Shown here in pieces: positions 5,259 through 11,312 of a DNA stretch of 11,312 nt. The first letter of the stretch is position 1. Each line of letters opens with the position of its first letter. The position numbers were made by a program, and so were the translations under genes. The stretch comes from Methylophilales bacterium UBA4017 (lineage in GTDB: Bacteria > Pseudomonadota > Gammaproteobacteria > Burkholderiales > Methylophilaceae). The DNA lies in NCBI GenBank assembly GCA_002384685.1, contig DGAZ01000026.1, positions 13,004 through 24,315 of the forward strand. Reading direction: 5' to 3'. The notes under the pieces are model-generated. The model saw nothing but the letters and a program-made list of their open reading frames with translations. It was not told the origin of the DNA and made no database searches.

Positions 5259-6515
5259 TTAAATGAACCTAAAGGCAATAATGGCGACAAGGGTAGGAGG
5301 GATGGCTCCCATTAAAAGACCCAGGGGTGCGATCGTATTTTCAGGAAAGTGGTCGCGCAATATCGCTATTCCTGCTGGGTTTGGGGCATTAGCAATTACC
5401 GTAAGACCACCACCAGTAACGGCACCCGCCACTAAAGCAATTTTAAACTCATCAGACAACCCGTCAACCAAAGAACCAAGGTAGGTGAGAGCAGCATTGT
5501 CTGTAAATGCGGTTAATGTTGTAGCACCAAAAAAGACAGCATCCGAACTCATCGACATCAGGGTAGGTTCAAGCCACCATTGCTGAACACCCCCAAGCAC
5601 CACAAGGCCTGCCAAAAAGAAGGCGACTAGGAGAGCTTGCGTAAGAATGAGAGGGTTTTGAAATTTTTTGTACGCAGAGCTAAAGCCAAGAAAGAATAGA
5701 AACAGGGCCATAAACACAGCCGGGTGATGAGCAAAAAAGACCACACCGATCAAAAAGAAGAGATGAGCGAATATGATAGGTAAGGGCATTTTGGTAGCAT
5801 TATTTCTTTCTTTTAGTTTGATCAGTTTCAAATCATCTTTAAAAATGAAAACTAATATTAGCGTATTGGCTAAGACAGCTATCGCTGCGCGCCAGCCAAA
5901 ATTAGTAAGCATGAAGTGAATGTCCCAATCCCATGTAGCACTGACCATTAACACAGGCGGTGCAGCATAAGGGGTTAGTGTTCCGCCAATAGATATATTG
6001 ACAAATAGCACGCCTAACGTTGCATATTTAAAACGACTGCTGGTTTCTTTGCCAAAGTAATTAACCCCTAAAAGCATAGCGGCCAATGTCATAGCAGCAG
6101 GCTCGGTGATAAATGAACCTAGGAGAGGGACCAAACTTAAGAGAAGAAAATAAATGGCCATTTCCTTTGGGATCGGAATGATACGAGCAATAGACAGCAC
6201 TATGTTTTCAGAAAGATGCAAAATCGGTTTCGTTGCAGCAATAACCATAATGACAAACACAAACATTGGTTCGGTATAATTTCGGCTATCCACGTAGGCA
6301 ACGGCACTCTCATAGCCGTTGATACCGAACATAAATAACACCAGAATCATTGCCCAAAAACCAAATACCACCTCTACCTCGCCCAGGAGATGCAGAAGGC
6401 CTGAGTACTTAGGATGGCTATGGGCTAATTCTAAGAAATATTTGGTAGAAAAAGTATGGATAATGGCAATGAAGAAGAGCGATGCGCTTATAATGTTAAT
6501 GAGTGATGGATTCAT
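5259..6515 (-). CDS. Putative Na+/H+ antiporter (ion transporter superfamily)
   Basis: The 418-residue protein is almost entirely hydrophobic, with about 11-12 membrane helices. It looks like a proton-coupled sodium exporter of the ion transporter superfamily, most like the putative Na+/H+ antiporter family PF07399 (formerly DUF1504) and more distantly NhaD. Recognisable elements are the helix-break motif S-F-I-T-E-P-A-A-M-T near residues 133-142, G-G-T-L-T-P-Y-A-A-P-P at about 177-187, T-A-F-T-D-N-A-A-L-T at about 333-342 and A-N-A-P-N-P-A-G near 375. The paired Ser/Thr-Asn/Pro re-entrant motifs with acidic residues are typical of cation exchangers. Length fits the family. The substrate is inferred, not proven. 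The ATG at 6515 has no clear ribosome binding site. It is divergent from the TPR gene across 138 nt and heads a two-gene operon with the RodZ-like gene. Confidence 0.82.
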   Translation of the reverse strand: MNPSLINIISASLFFIAIIHTFSTKYFLELAHSHPKYSGLLHLLGEVEVVFGFWAMILVLFMFGINGYESAVAYVDSRNYTEPMFVFVIMVIAATKPILHLSENIVLSIARIIPIPKEMAIYFLLLSLVPLLGSFITEPAAMTLAAMLLGVNYFGKETSSRFKYATLGVLFVNISIGGTLTPYAAPPVLMVSATWDWDIHFMLTNFGWRAAIAVLANTLILVFIFKDDLKLIKLKERNNATKMPLPIIFAHLFFLIGVVFFAHHPAVFMALFLFFLGFSSAYKKFQNPLILTQALLVAFFLAGLVVLGGVQQWWLEPTLMSMSSDAVFFGATTLTAFTDNAALTYLGSLVDGLSDEFKIALVAGAVTGGGLTVIANAPNPAGIAILRDHFPENTIAPLGLLMGAIPPTLVAIIAFRFI

Positions 6516-6623
6516 AATAAAAGATTAGTTAGGTTTATTAACAAAGCACATATTCTATCATTGCATTTATCGTGAACTTATAATTAATTGGCGCCTTTAT
6601 CGCTATGTCGAAAATTATTTTAA

Positions 6624-6647
6624 TATAATTAAGGATTTATTAGAAGG
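6624..6647 (+). promoter_or_regulatory. -10 box and ribosome binding site of the TPR-oxygenase gene
   Basis: A perfect TATAAT (6624-6629) and a good AGAAGG (6642-6647, 6 nt before the ATG) lie in front of the gene. The -35 position is poor, so an activator or AT-rich UP-like sequence may help. The predicted leader is about 18 nt. The rest of the divergent spacer 6516-6653 shows no other clear element; I could not find a promoter for the antiporter operon. Confidence 0.5.
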
Positions 6648-6653
6648 TTTGTT

Positions 6654-8234
6654 ATGAAGCAACTATCCCAACAACAAGTCAATCACCTCATGATGCTTCA
6701 TCAGCAAGGCCGCTACACGGAAGGGATTGAGGAGGCACAGAAATTAATAAAAGCTTTTCCCGGTGAACTGATGCTTTTTAACCTACTGGGCGTATGTTTA
6801 GAACAAGAAGGTGCATTCCAAAAAGCAGCCGACGCCTACAAGCAAGCAGTTAAAATTAACCCCTCTATTCCTGAGCTACAATTTAACCTAGGCGCGATGC
6901 TGTATGCGTTAAATGAACCAAGTCAAGCAATCCATCATTATGAAGAAGCCATTCGGTTAAATGCAAATTTTACGGAGGCTTATTTTAATCTTGGGACCCT
7001 TTATCAAAGCCAATCGGAATATCATCAAGCAATCCATTTATATGAAAAGGCCTTAGAAATTCAGCCAGGCTTTTTTGAGGCATTAGCTAACATTGGAACC
7101 ATCAAGCAGTTACAAGGATTTCCTGATGAAGCAATCGAGTGCTTTAAAAAATCTATCAATATTAAAGAGGATGCTAAAGGTCATTATAATTTAGCTGGGG
7201 CCTATCGCAATCAAGGCAACTTAATATTAGCGATTAAGCATTTTAAAAAAGCGGTAGAGTTAGGATCCGATGAACCCGAGTTTTATTCCGACCTGGGTGA
7301 TGCGCTTTGGCATGACGGAAAAATAAAAGAGGCAAAAGAGTTTTTGCATATGGCCGTTAAAATGGACCCCCATCACCCGAGAGCCAATTATCAGCTAGCA
7401 GTTTTTTTGTATGATAATAAAGCGTTTGAAGCAGCCATGACGTATTTTGATCGATCGCAATTTGAAGATTGGCAGGAAAGGGTGCTTTATTGCCATTACA
7501 AGTTAAAACAATTCGACTTATTTCAGGATAAATTATTAGCACTCACCATACATAAAAATAAGTCCCCCTTTTTGGCGACCCTTTCGACTCATTTTGCCCA
7601 AAATTTTCAAAAGAAAGATCCTTATAATTTTTGCCCCTCACCTTTAGACTATGTGTGCCACCAAAAAATACCTGAGCTAATGGAAAACAATAGGGCGTTG
7701 GTAGAGAGCTTACTTAACGATATCAATTCGGCTGATATCGGACAAAGAAAGCAAAGTCGGTTGACGGCCGGCATTCAATCATCCGGAAATTTATTCAAAA
7801 GGCCAGAGAAGTCTTTTCTAAAGTTAAAAGAGGCTTTGATTAAAGTGATCGATGCCTACTATAAAAATATTAAAGAGCGTGATTGTGAATTCGTACGATC
7901 ATTTCCGGCCAACATAGACTTTAGCAGCTCATGGTATGTGAAAATGCAAAGTGGCGGGCACCTTAATTCCCACATACATGAGGACGGATGGATTAGCGGC
8001 GCCATTTATTTGTCGATTCCTTCTCAAGCCGTACCATCCGATGATGGCGCTATTGAGCTGAGTACCGATGGTGACGATTATCCAAAAATGCATGATGATT
8101 TCCCCAAGAAAACTATACTACCCGAAGCGGGTGAGGTTATTTTTTTTCCTTCGTCGGTATTTCATCGCACTATACCTTTTCAGTCGGATGAGGAAAGAAT
8201 TTGCATTGCCTTTGATGTGCGACCTGAAGCTTAG
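6654..8234 (+). CDS. TPR protein with C-terminal 2-oxoglutarate/Fe(II) oxygenase domain
   Basis: The 526-residue product has no signal peptide or membrane helix. Residues 5-272 form about eight tetratricopeptide repeats, with the typical G-x-x-x-x-x-x-G-x-x-x-x-A-I-x-x-Y/F-x-x-A pattern, best from 38 to 241, and likely bind a partner protein or glycan. A linker follows (273-410). Residues 415-526 match the putative 2OG-Fe(II) oxygenase family (PF13759): S-W-Y-V-K, then H436-L-N-S-H440-I-H442-E-D444, S-G-A-I-Y-L, G-E-V-I-F-F-P, H504 and R515 in E-E-R-I-C-I-A-F. The family would use H440 or H442, an acidic residue and H504 for iron, with R515 for 2-oxoglutarate. Which His/Asp pair acts here is uncertain. 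The likely activity is hydroxylation of a protein or small molecule; the target is unknown. The gene is divergent from the antiporter and shares 4 nt with the convergent YihY gene. Confidence 0.85.
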   Translation: MKQLSQQQVNHLMMLHQQGRYTEGIEEAQKLIKAFPGELMLFNLLGVCLEQEGAFQKAADAYKQAVKINPSIPELQFNLGAMLYALNEPSQAIHHYEEAIRLNANFTEAYFNLGTLYQSQSEYHQAIHLYEKALEIQPGFFEALANIGTIKQLQGFPDEAIECFKKSINIKEDAKGHYNLAGAYRNQGNLILAIKHFKKAVELGSDEPEFYSDLGDALWHDGKIKEAKEFLHMAVKMDPHHPRANYQLAVFLYDNKAFEAAMTYFDRSQFEDWQERVLYCHYKLKQFDLFQDKLLALTIHKNKSPFLATLSTHFAQNFQKKDPYNFCPSPLDYVCHQKIPELMENNRALVESLLNDINSADIGQRKQSRLTAGIQSSGNLFKRPEKSFLKLKEALIKVIDAYYKNIKERDCEFVRSFPANIDFSSSWYVKMQSGGHLNSHIHEDGWISGAIYLSIPSQAVPSDDGAIELSTDGDDYPKMHDDFPKKTILPEAGEVIFFPSSVFHRTIPFQSDEERICIAFDVRPEA

Positions 8235-9454
8235 ATCACTTGTAATTTTTGTGCCATTTTTTTCAAGAAATTCATAGCGATACGATTGTCCTCCTGGAGC
8301 AGTTGGCGCATCTTTTTTTCTGGAAGAATGATGACACGTGCCCAGTCAGAAATAACATAAGCGGAAGCAACGCGAGGAATTTTATTGAGTAATGATAGCT
8401 CCCCAAAGTATTGGCCAGAAGCAATAGTTTCTACTACCCTGCCTTCTTTGACAATACCTACCTCACCCTCAATAACAAAAAATAATCGCTGGTCATGATC
8501 ACCAGCAGTGAAAATAATTTTATCTTTTTTAAGGCGTTGCCCAAAATAATCCATCAATTTTTTATGGATAGGATGCCGATGAATGTTATCTATATTAAAT
8601 AATGCTTTAATTAATAGTATCTCTTTTTTATGGAAAGCCGCGATTACTTCTGCACCGATAAGGAGGGCGGCAGTATTGAGATAAAGCCAGATGAGAGAGA
8701 TAAATAAATTTCTCATCCCCCCAAAGAAAACCCCGTAATATTCGCTGACCGATGTGAAAGAACTAAAAGCGTTACTTAATCCAAACCAGCATAGGCTAGT
8801 CACTAGTGCGCCATAGAATATATATTGGGAATAGGTTTTAACCGGTATAAAAATCTTAAAGAAGAAAGAGACGACAATAACTAACAAAACAAATGACAAG
8901 GCGGAGGTTAACAAACTTTTTTCAATAAGTGGAACGTAGTCGGTAAAAAAATGAGATGCTTGAACCAGGTAGATATTGATTGATGTGTATATAAATAGTA
9001 AAACCATGATTGCGGTGACAGCCATCAGGTCCCTCACTTTATTTTTTAAGTAGGTATGTTTTTTAGCTGCGCTGAATATGTTATTGAAACTTGACCTAAG
9101 AGCAGAGGTCAGGGGCGTTGAACCAAGAAATAAAATCGTAATCCACAATGCTCCCCAACTCGCTTTTGTTGAAGCCACCTTTCCGACCTCACCCATAATC
9201 CGGCCACTCATCTCTGGCAACAGAAGGGCTGTGATATTTTGTAGTTTTTCTAACGCTAGCGAAGAACTGCTAAGCCATTGGCTGAAAAAGAATAGAATCA
9301 GCAGAACAAGAGGGATAAAGGCAAATAAGGAAAAAAAAGATATGGAGGCATTAACCGCTAAGAAATTATGGCGCTTAAAACTGGATAAAATTTCCTGAAA
9401 AATAAAGTAGTTTTCTCCTTGGCGGGTAGCGGCAACTTTTGTAATAAATTTCAT
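8231..9454 (-). CDS. YihY/BrkB-family membrane protein fused to a cyclic-nucleotide-binding domain
   Basis: The 407-residue product has two parts. Residues 1-275 are a YihY/BrkB (formerly mislabelled ribonuclease BN) inner-membrane protein with about six helices (near 33-57, 100-118, 141-165, 182-205, 210-230, 246-273). They include the family's N-A-S-I-S-F-F-S-L-F-A-F-I-P-L start, the G-S-x-P-L-T-S-A-L-R turn, and Y-Y-G-V-F-F-G-G near 239-246. Residues 297-405 form a cNMP-binding/Crp-like effector domain: F-F-V-I-E-G-E-V near 325-332, then F-G-E-L-S-L-L at 350-356 and P-R-V-A-S-A at 360-365. E352 and R361 match the phosphate-binding cassette, but V362 replaces the usual Ser/Thr, so ligand binding is uncertain. 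YihY proteins are of debated function (envelope integrity, possible transport). A cytoplasmic sensor tail suggests gating by a nucleotide. It is 8 nt downstream of pip and lacks a clear ribosome binding site. Confidence 0.88.
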   Translation of the reverse strand: MKFITKVAATRQGENYFIFQEILSSFKRHNFLAVNASISFFSLFAFIPLVLLILFFFSQWLSSSSLALEKLQNITALLLPEMSGRIMGEVGKVASTKASWGALWITILFLGSTPLTSALRSSFNNIFSAAKKHTYLKNKVRDLMAVTAIMVLLFIYTSINIYLVQASHFFTDYVPLIEKSLLTSALSFVLLVIVVSFFFKIFIPVKTYSQYIFYGALVTSLCWFGLSNAFSSFTSVSEYYGVFFGGMRNLFISLIWLYLNTAALLIGAEVIAAFHKKEILLIKALFNIDNIHRHPIHKKLMDYFGQRLKKDKIIFTAGDHDQRLFFVIEGEVGIVKEGRVVETIASGQYFGELSLLNKIPRVASAYVISDWARVIILPEKKMRQLLQEDNRIAMNFLKKMAQKLQVI

Positions 9455-9462
9455 GGTCGTGG

Positions 9463-10425
9463 TTAGAGTGATTTAAATTTTTCAGTAGCCTTAATTAATC
9501 CATCCAATGTCCCCGCCTCAGAGGCTGAGTGCCCGGCATCGGGAACCATAATTAAATCAGATTGAGGCAATAACCGCGCGACTTCATACGCTGTTTTTGG
9601 CGGGCATACCATGTCATACCGACCCTGTACGATACTGACAGGTTTATCTTTCAGTACAGCGAGCTTTTGTAGAATGCCTGCCCCATCCATAAAGCAGTCA
9701 TGTTTTATATAATGAAGCTGAACCCTTGCTCTCGCCAATTCAAAATCACGATCAACATCTTCCCCAGCATTCCCCTGGGAAACATTTGGTAGCATTTTTA
9801 AGATACTCCCCTCAAAGGTATTCCACATCACTGCTGCTTTTTTCGCTTCTTCACGATCGTCAGCGAACACAAGATCGATATAACTTTGCACCAGATTTGA
9901 TTTATTAATATAAGGCTTATGATTTATTAGGTTGGCATGCAACTCAGGGAAGAACAGATCCACATCGTTGAGGAACCATTCGAGCTCATGTTTTCTGCTA
10001 AGAAAGACGCCTCTAAGAATAAGCCCCATAGTCACAGCAGGATATTCAACGCCGTAGGCAAGTGCGAGAGAGCTTCCCCAGGATCCGCCAAATAATATCC
10101 ATTCCTTAATATTAAGGTGGTTACGAATAGCCTCCATATCAGCAATAAGATGGGCGGTGGTATTGTTAGTTGTTTCACCTAGGGGTTTACTTTTGCCACA
10201 TCCTCTTTGGTCAAATAATATAATGCGGTAGTGCGCAGGGTCAAAGAAGCGACGCTGCCTTGCACCAGTTCCTCCGCCAGGACCACCATGAAGAAAAATA
10301 ATGGGTCGACCTTCGGGATTTCCAGATTGTTCGACATAAATCGTATGCCCGCCATCACTTGCTAACCACTCAGAATGAAAGGGCTCAATTTCAGGAAACA
10401 ATTCTTTTAAGGACGTATCTTGCAT
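9463..10425 (-). CDS. pip: Proline iminopeptidase
   Basis: The 320-residue protein is a full-length alpha/beta-hydrolase of peptidase family S33 that removes N-terminal proline from peptides in the cytosol. The oxyanion-hole motif HGGPGGG is at residues 46-52, DQRGCGKS at 72-79, the nucleophile S115 in GGSWGS, the catalytic acid D271 in GRYDMVCP, and H299 in DAGHS. The family-typical F-D-P-A-H-Y-R stretch and the helical cap domain (about 140-240) are present. The ATG at 10425 has GAGG 10 nt upstream, rather far, but the N-terminus aligns with the family and no better start is seen. The product probably recycles proline peptides; it has no evident link to the co-transcribed YihY gene. It is divergent from the methanol dehydrogenase gene across 283 nt. 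Confidence 0.95.
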   Translation of the reverse strand: MQDTSLKELFPEIEPFHSEWLASDGGHTIYVEQSGNPEGRPIIFLHGGPGGGTGARQRRFFDPAHYRIILFDQRGCGKSKPLGETTNNTTAHLIADMEAIRNHLNIKEWILFGGSWGSSLALAYGVEYPAVTMGLILRGVFLSRKHELEWFLNDVDLFFPELHANLINHKPYINKSNLVQSYIDLVFADDREEAKKAAVMWNTFEGSILKMLPNVSQGNAGEDVDRDFELARARVQLHYIKHDCFMDGAGILQKLAVLKDKPVSIVQGRYDMVCPPKTAYEVARLLPQSDLIMVPDAGHSASEAGTLDGLIKATEKFKSL

Positions 10426-10511
10426 AAATGGGATGCCTCAGCTGTGAGTAATAATTCTTATTGTAAAGCAAAAAAACCTGCTTTTTTTGATAAGTAAATT
10501 AAATCACTAAA

Positions 10512-10533
10512 TGTTACGAAAGTGTTACGAAAG
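10512..10533 (+). repeat. 11-bp tandem repeat upstream of the methanol dehydrogenase promoter
   Basis: The unit tgttacgaaag occurs twice head to tail (10512-10522, 10523-10533), followed by tgtt of a third partial copy that runs into the -35 element. The 11-bp period is one DNA helical turn, so bound proteins would lie on one face next to RNA polymerase. It may be an activator site or chance slippage. Confidence 0.6.
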
Positions 10534-10535
10534 TG

Positions 10536-10562
10536 TTGCAATTCATTTTTTGGAGGTATAAA
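10536..10562 (+). promoter_or_regulatory. Candidate promoter of the methanol dehydrogenase gene
   Basis: TTGCAA (10536-10541, 4 of 6) and TATAAA (10557-10562, 5 of 6) are 15 nt apart; shifting to GTTGCA gives 16. The short spacer and imperfect -35 fit a regulated promoter. The transcript would begin near 10569 and carry a leader of about 140 nt. The rest of 10426-10708 holds the upstream tandem repeat and a leader stem-loop; no ORF is seen. Confidence 0.55.
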
Positions 10563-10654
10563 GTAGCTCTCAAGTGCAGAAACTTTGTACTACGAGCACA
10601 CAACCATTTGCTTTATTGCATTCCCAAAAGGTTTAATATCTTTGAAGAATACTT

Positions 10655-10687
10655 TAAGGGGGTTGTTTGCTTCTTTTGAAACCCTTA
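10655..10687 (+). other. Leader stem-loop before the methanol dehydrogenase start
   Basis: TAAGGG (10655-10660) pairs exactly with CCCTTA (10682-10687) around a 21-nt loop, ending 11 nt before the GGAG ribosome site at 10699-10702. It may hide or expose the site or protect the message. The stem is only 6 bp, so support is modest. It does not match a riboswitch I recognise. Confidence 0.35.
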
Positions 10688-10708
10688 GTTAAAACTACGG
10701 AGATTAAT

Positions 10709-11312
10709 ATGCAATTAAATAAAATTAAATTAGCTCTTGGCTTTGCTGCTGCTGCTACTATGGCTATGCCTATGGTTGCTTCAGCTGCTGCTGATCAAGA
10801 AAAAGCTATGTCTAATGCTAACAACTGGGCTCACCCACGTGGTCAGCATGACAACCAAGCTTATTCTAAGCTAACACAAGTAAACAAAGGTAACGTTAAA
10901 AACCTTAAAGCAGCATGGACATTCGCTACTGGTGTAAACCGTGGCCATGAAGGTTCACCATTAGTTATTGGTAACATGATGTATGTACATACAGCATTTC
11001 CAAATAACGTTTATGCTTTAGACCTTAACAACGATCAAAAAATTGTTTGGTCTTACTTCCCAAAACAAGATCCTAGCGTTCAAGCAGTTCTTTGCTGCGA
11101 TAACGTAAACCGTGGTCTTGGTTTCGGTGACGGTATGATCTTCTTACAACAAAATGATGGTATGTTAGTTGCGCTTGACGCGAAAACTGGTGCTAAAAAA
11201 TGGGATGTATCTAATACAGACCCTAAAGTTGGCGCTACAAACACTAACGCACCTCACGTAATCAAAGACAAAGTACTTACAGGTTGTTCAGGTGCTGAAT
11301 TCGGTGTTCGTT
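10709..11312 (+). CDS. xoxF: PQQ-dependent methanol dehydrogenase large subunit, XoxF-like (3' end outside window)
   Basis: The visible 201 residues are the N-terminal third of a quinoprotein methanol dehydrogenase, a periplasmic enzyme oxidising methanol to formaldehyde with PQQ and a metal ion. A Sec signal peptide (cleavage near A26) precedes the mature chain. Family features are the tryptophan-docking segment WTFATG at 70-75, R-G-H-E-G-S-P with E81 (PQQ contact), the unusual vicinal cysteines C129-C130 (CCDNVNRG), and G-C-S-G-A-E197-F-G-V-R, whose Glu is a metal ligand. RGHEGSP and AEFG are more like XoxF than MxaF (NGHEGAP, AELG). The deciding extra Asp of lanthanide enzymes lies past the window, so XoxF is likely but not certain. 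GGAG at 10699-10702 is 6 nt from the ATG. Codon use is strongly biased (all Arg CGT, most Gly GGT), a sign of high expression. Confidence 0.9.
   Translation, partial: MQLNKIKLALGFAAAATMAMPMVASAAADQEKAMSNANNWAHPRGQHDNQAYSKLTQVNKGNVKNLKAAWTFATGVNRGHEGSPLVIGNMMYVHTAFPNNVYALDLNNDQKIVWSYFPKQDPSVQAVLCCDNVNRGLGFGDGMIFLQQNDGMLVALDAKTGAKKWDVSNTDPKVGATNTNAPHVIKDKVLTGCSGAEFGVR

Noticed and set aside
9078..9398. 106-residue + strand frame opposite the YihY gene
   Set aside because: The minus-strand gene has clear domains here; the + frame shows no known pattern or ribosome site.
10465..10488. AAAGCA/TGCTTT stem followed by T's, like a terminator
   Set aside because: The stem is only 6 weak base pairs, and no gene on the + strand ends upstream of it; the gene to its left is on the other strand.

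Overview
The window is AT-rich bacterial chromosome with ordinary housekeeping and accessory genes. I see no phage genes, insertion sequences, CRISPR array, tRNA or rRNA. The strongest clue to lifestyle is the truncated gene at the right edge. It encodes a secreted PQQ-dependent methanol dehydrogenase large subunit, most like the lanthanide-dependent XoxF type, so the organism is probably a methylotrophic proteobacterium. A low-GC member of the Methylophilaceae would fit, but that placement is inference from one partial protein and overall base composition.

Layout from left to right. Positions 2-280 hold the C-terminal end of a PepSY-associated membrane protein, converging on a short-chain dehydrogenase on the minus strand (296-988). 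A secreted pentapeptide-repeat protein with a YHS-like N-terminal module (1061-1999) reads right and shares a strong bidirectional terminator (2013-2039) with the HU gene on the minus strand (2055-2327). HU has a near-consensus promoter, which fixes its start. A spacer with a 28-bp near-perfect palindrome leads into umuD (2564-3139) and umuC (3141-4400). These form an SOS mutagenesis operon whose UmuD carries a basic N-terminal extension that may bind DNA.

On the minus strand, a putative Na+/H+ antiporter (6515 to 5259) is followed 3 nt later by a RodZ-like HTH/membrane protein (5255 to 4401), which abuts umuC tail to tail with no spacer. Divergent from the antiporter is a TPR protein with a C-terminal 2-oxoglutarate/Fe(II) oxygenase domain (6654-8234). 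Its stop codon overlaps the stop of a YihY/BrkB membrane protein fused to a cyclic-nucleotide-binding domain (9454 to 8231). That gene lies 8 nt downstream of, and is probably co-transcribed with, proline iminopeptidase (10425 to 9463). The last intergenic region (10426-10708) carries an 11-bp tandem repeat, a sigma-70-like promoter and a predicted leader of about 140 nt in front of the methanol dehydrogenase gene.

No single new multi-gene system is evident. The best leads are the YihY-cNMP fusion, the UmuD variant with its candidate operator, the YHS-pentapeptide secreted protein, the antiporter/RodZ-like pair, and the repeat-bearing leader of xoxF.
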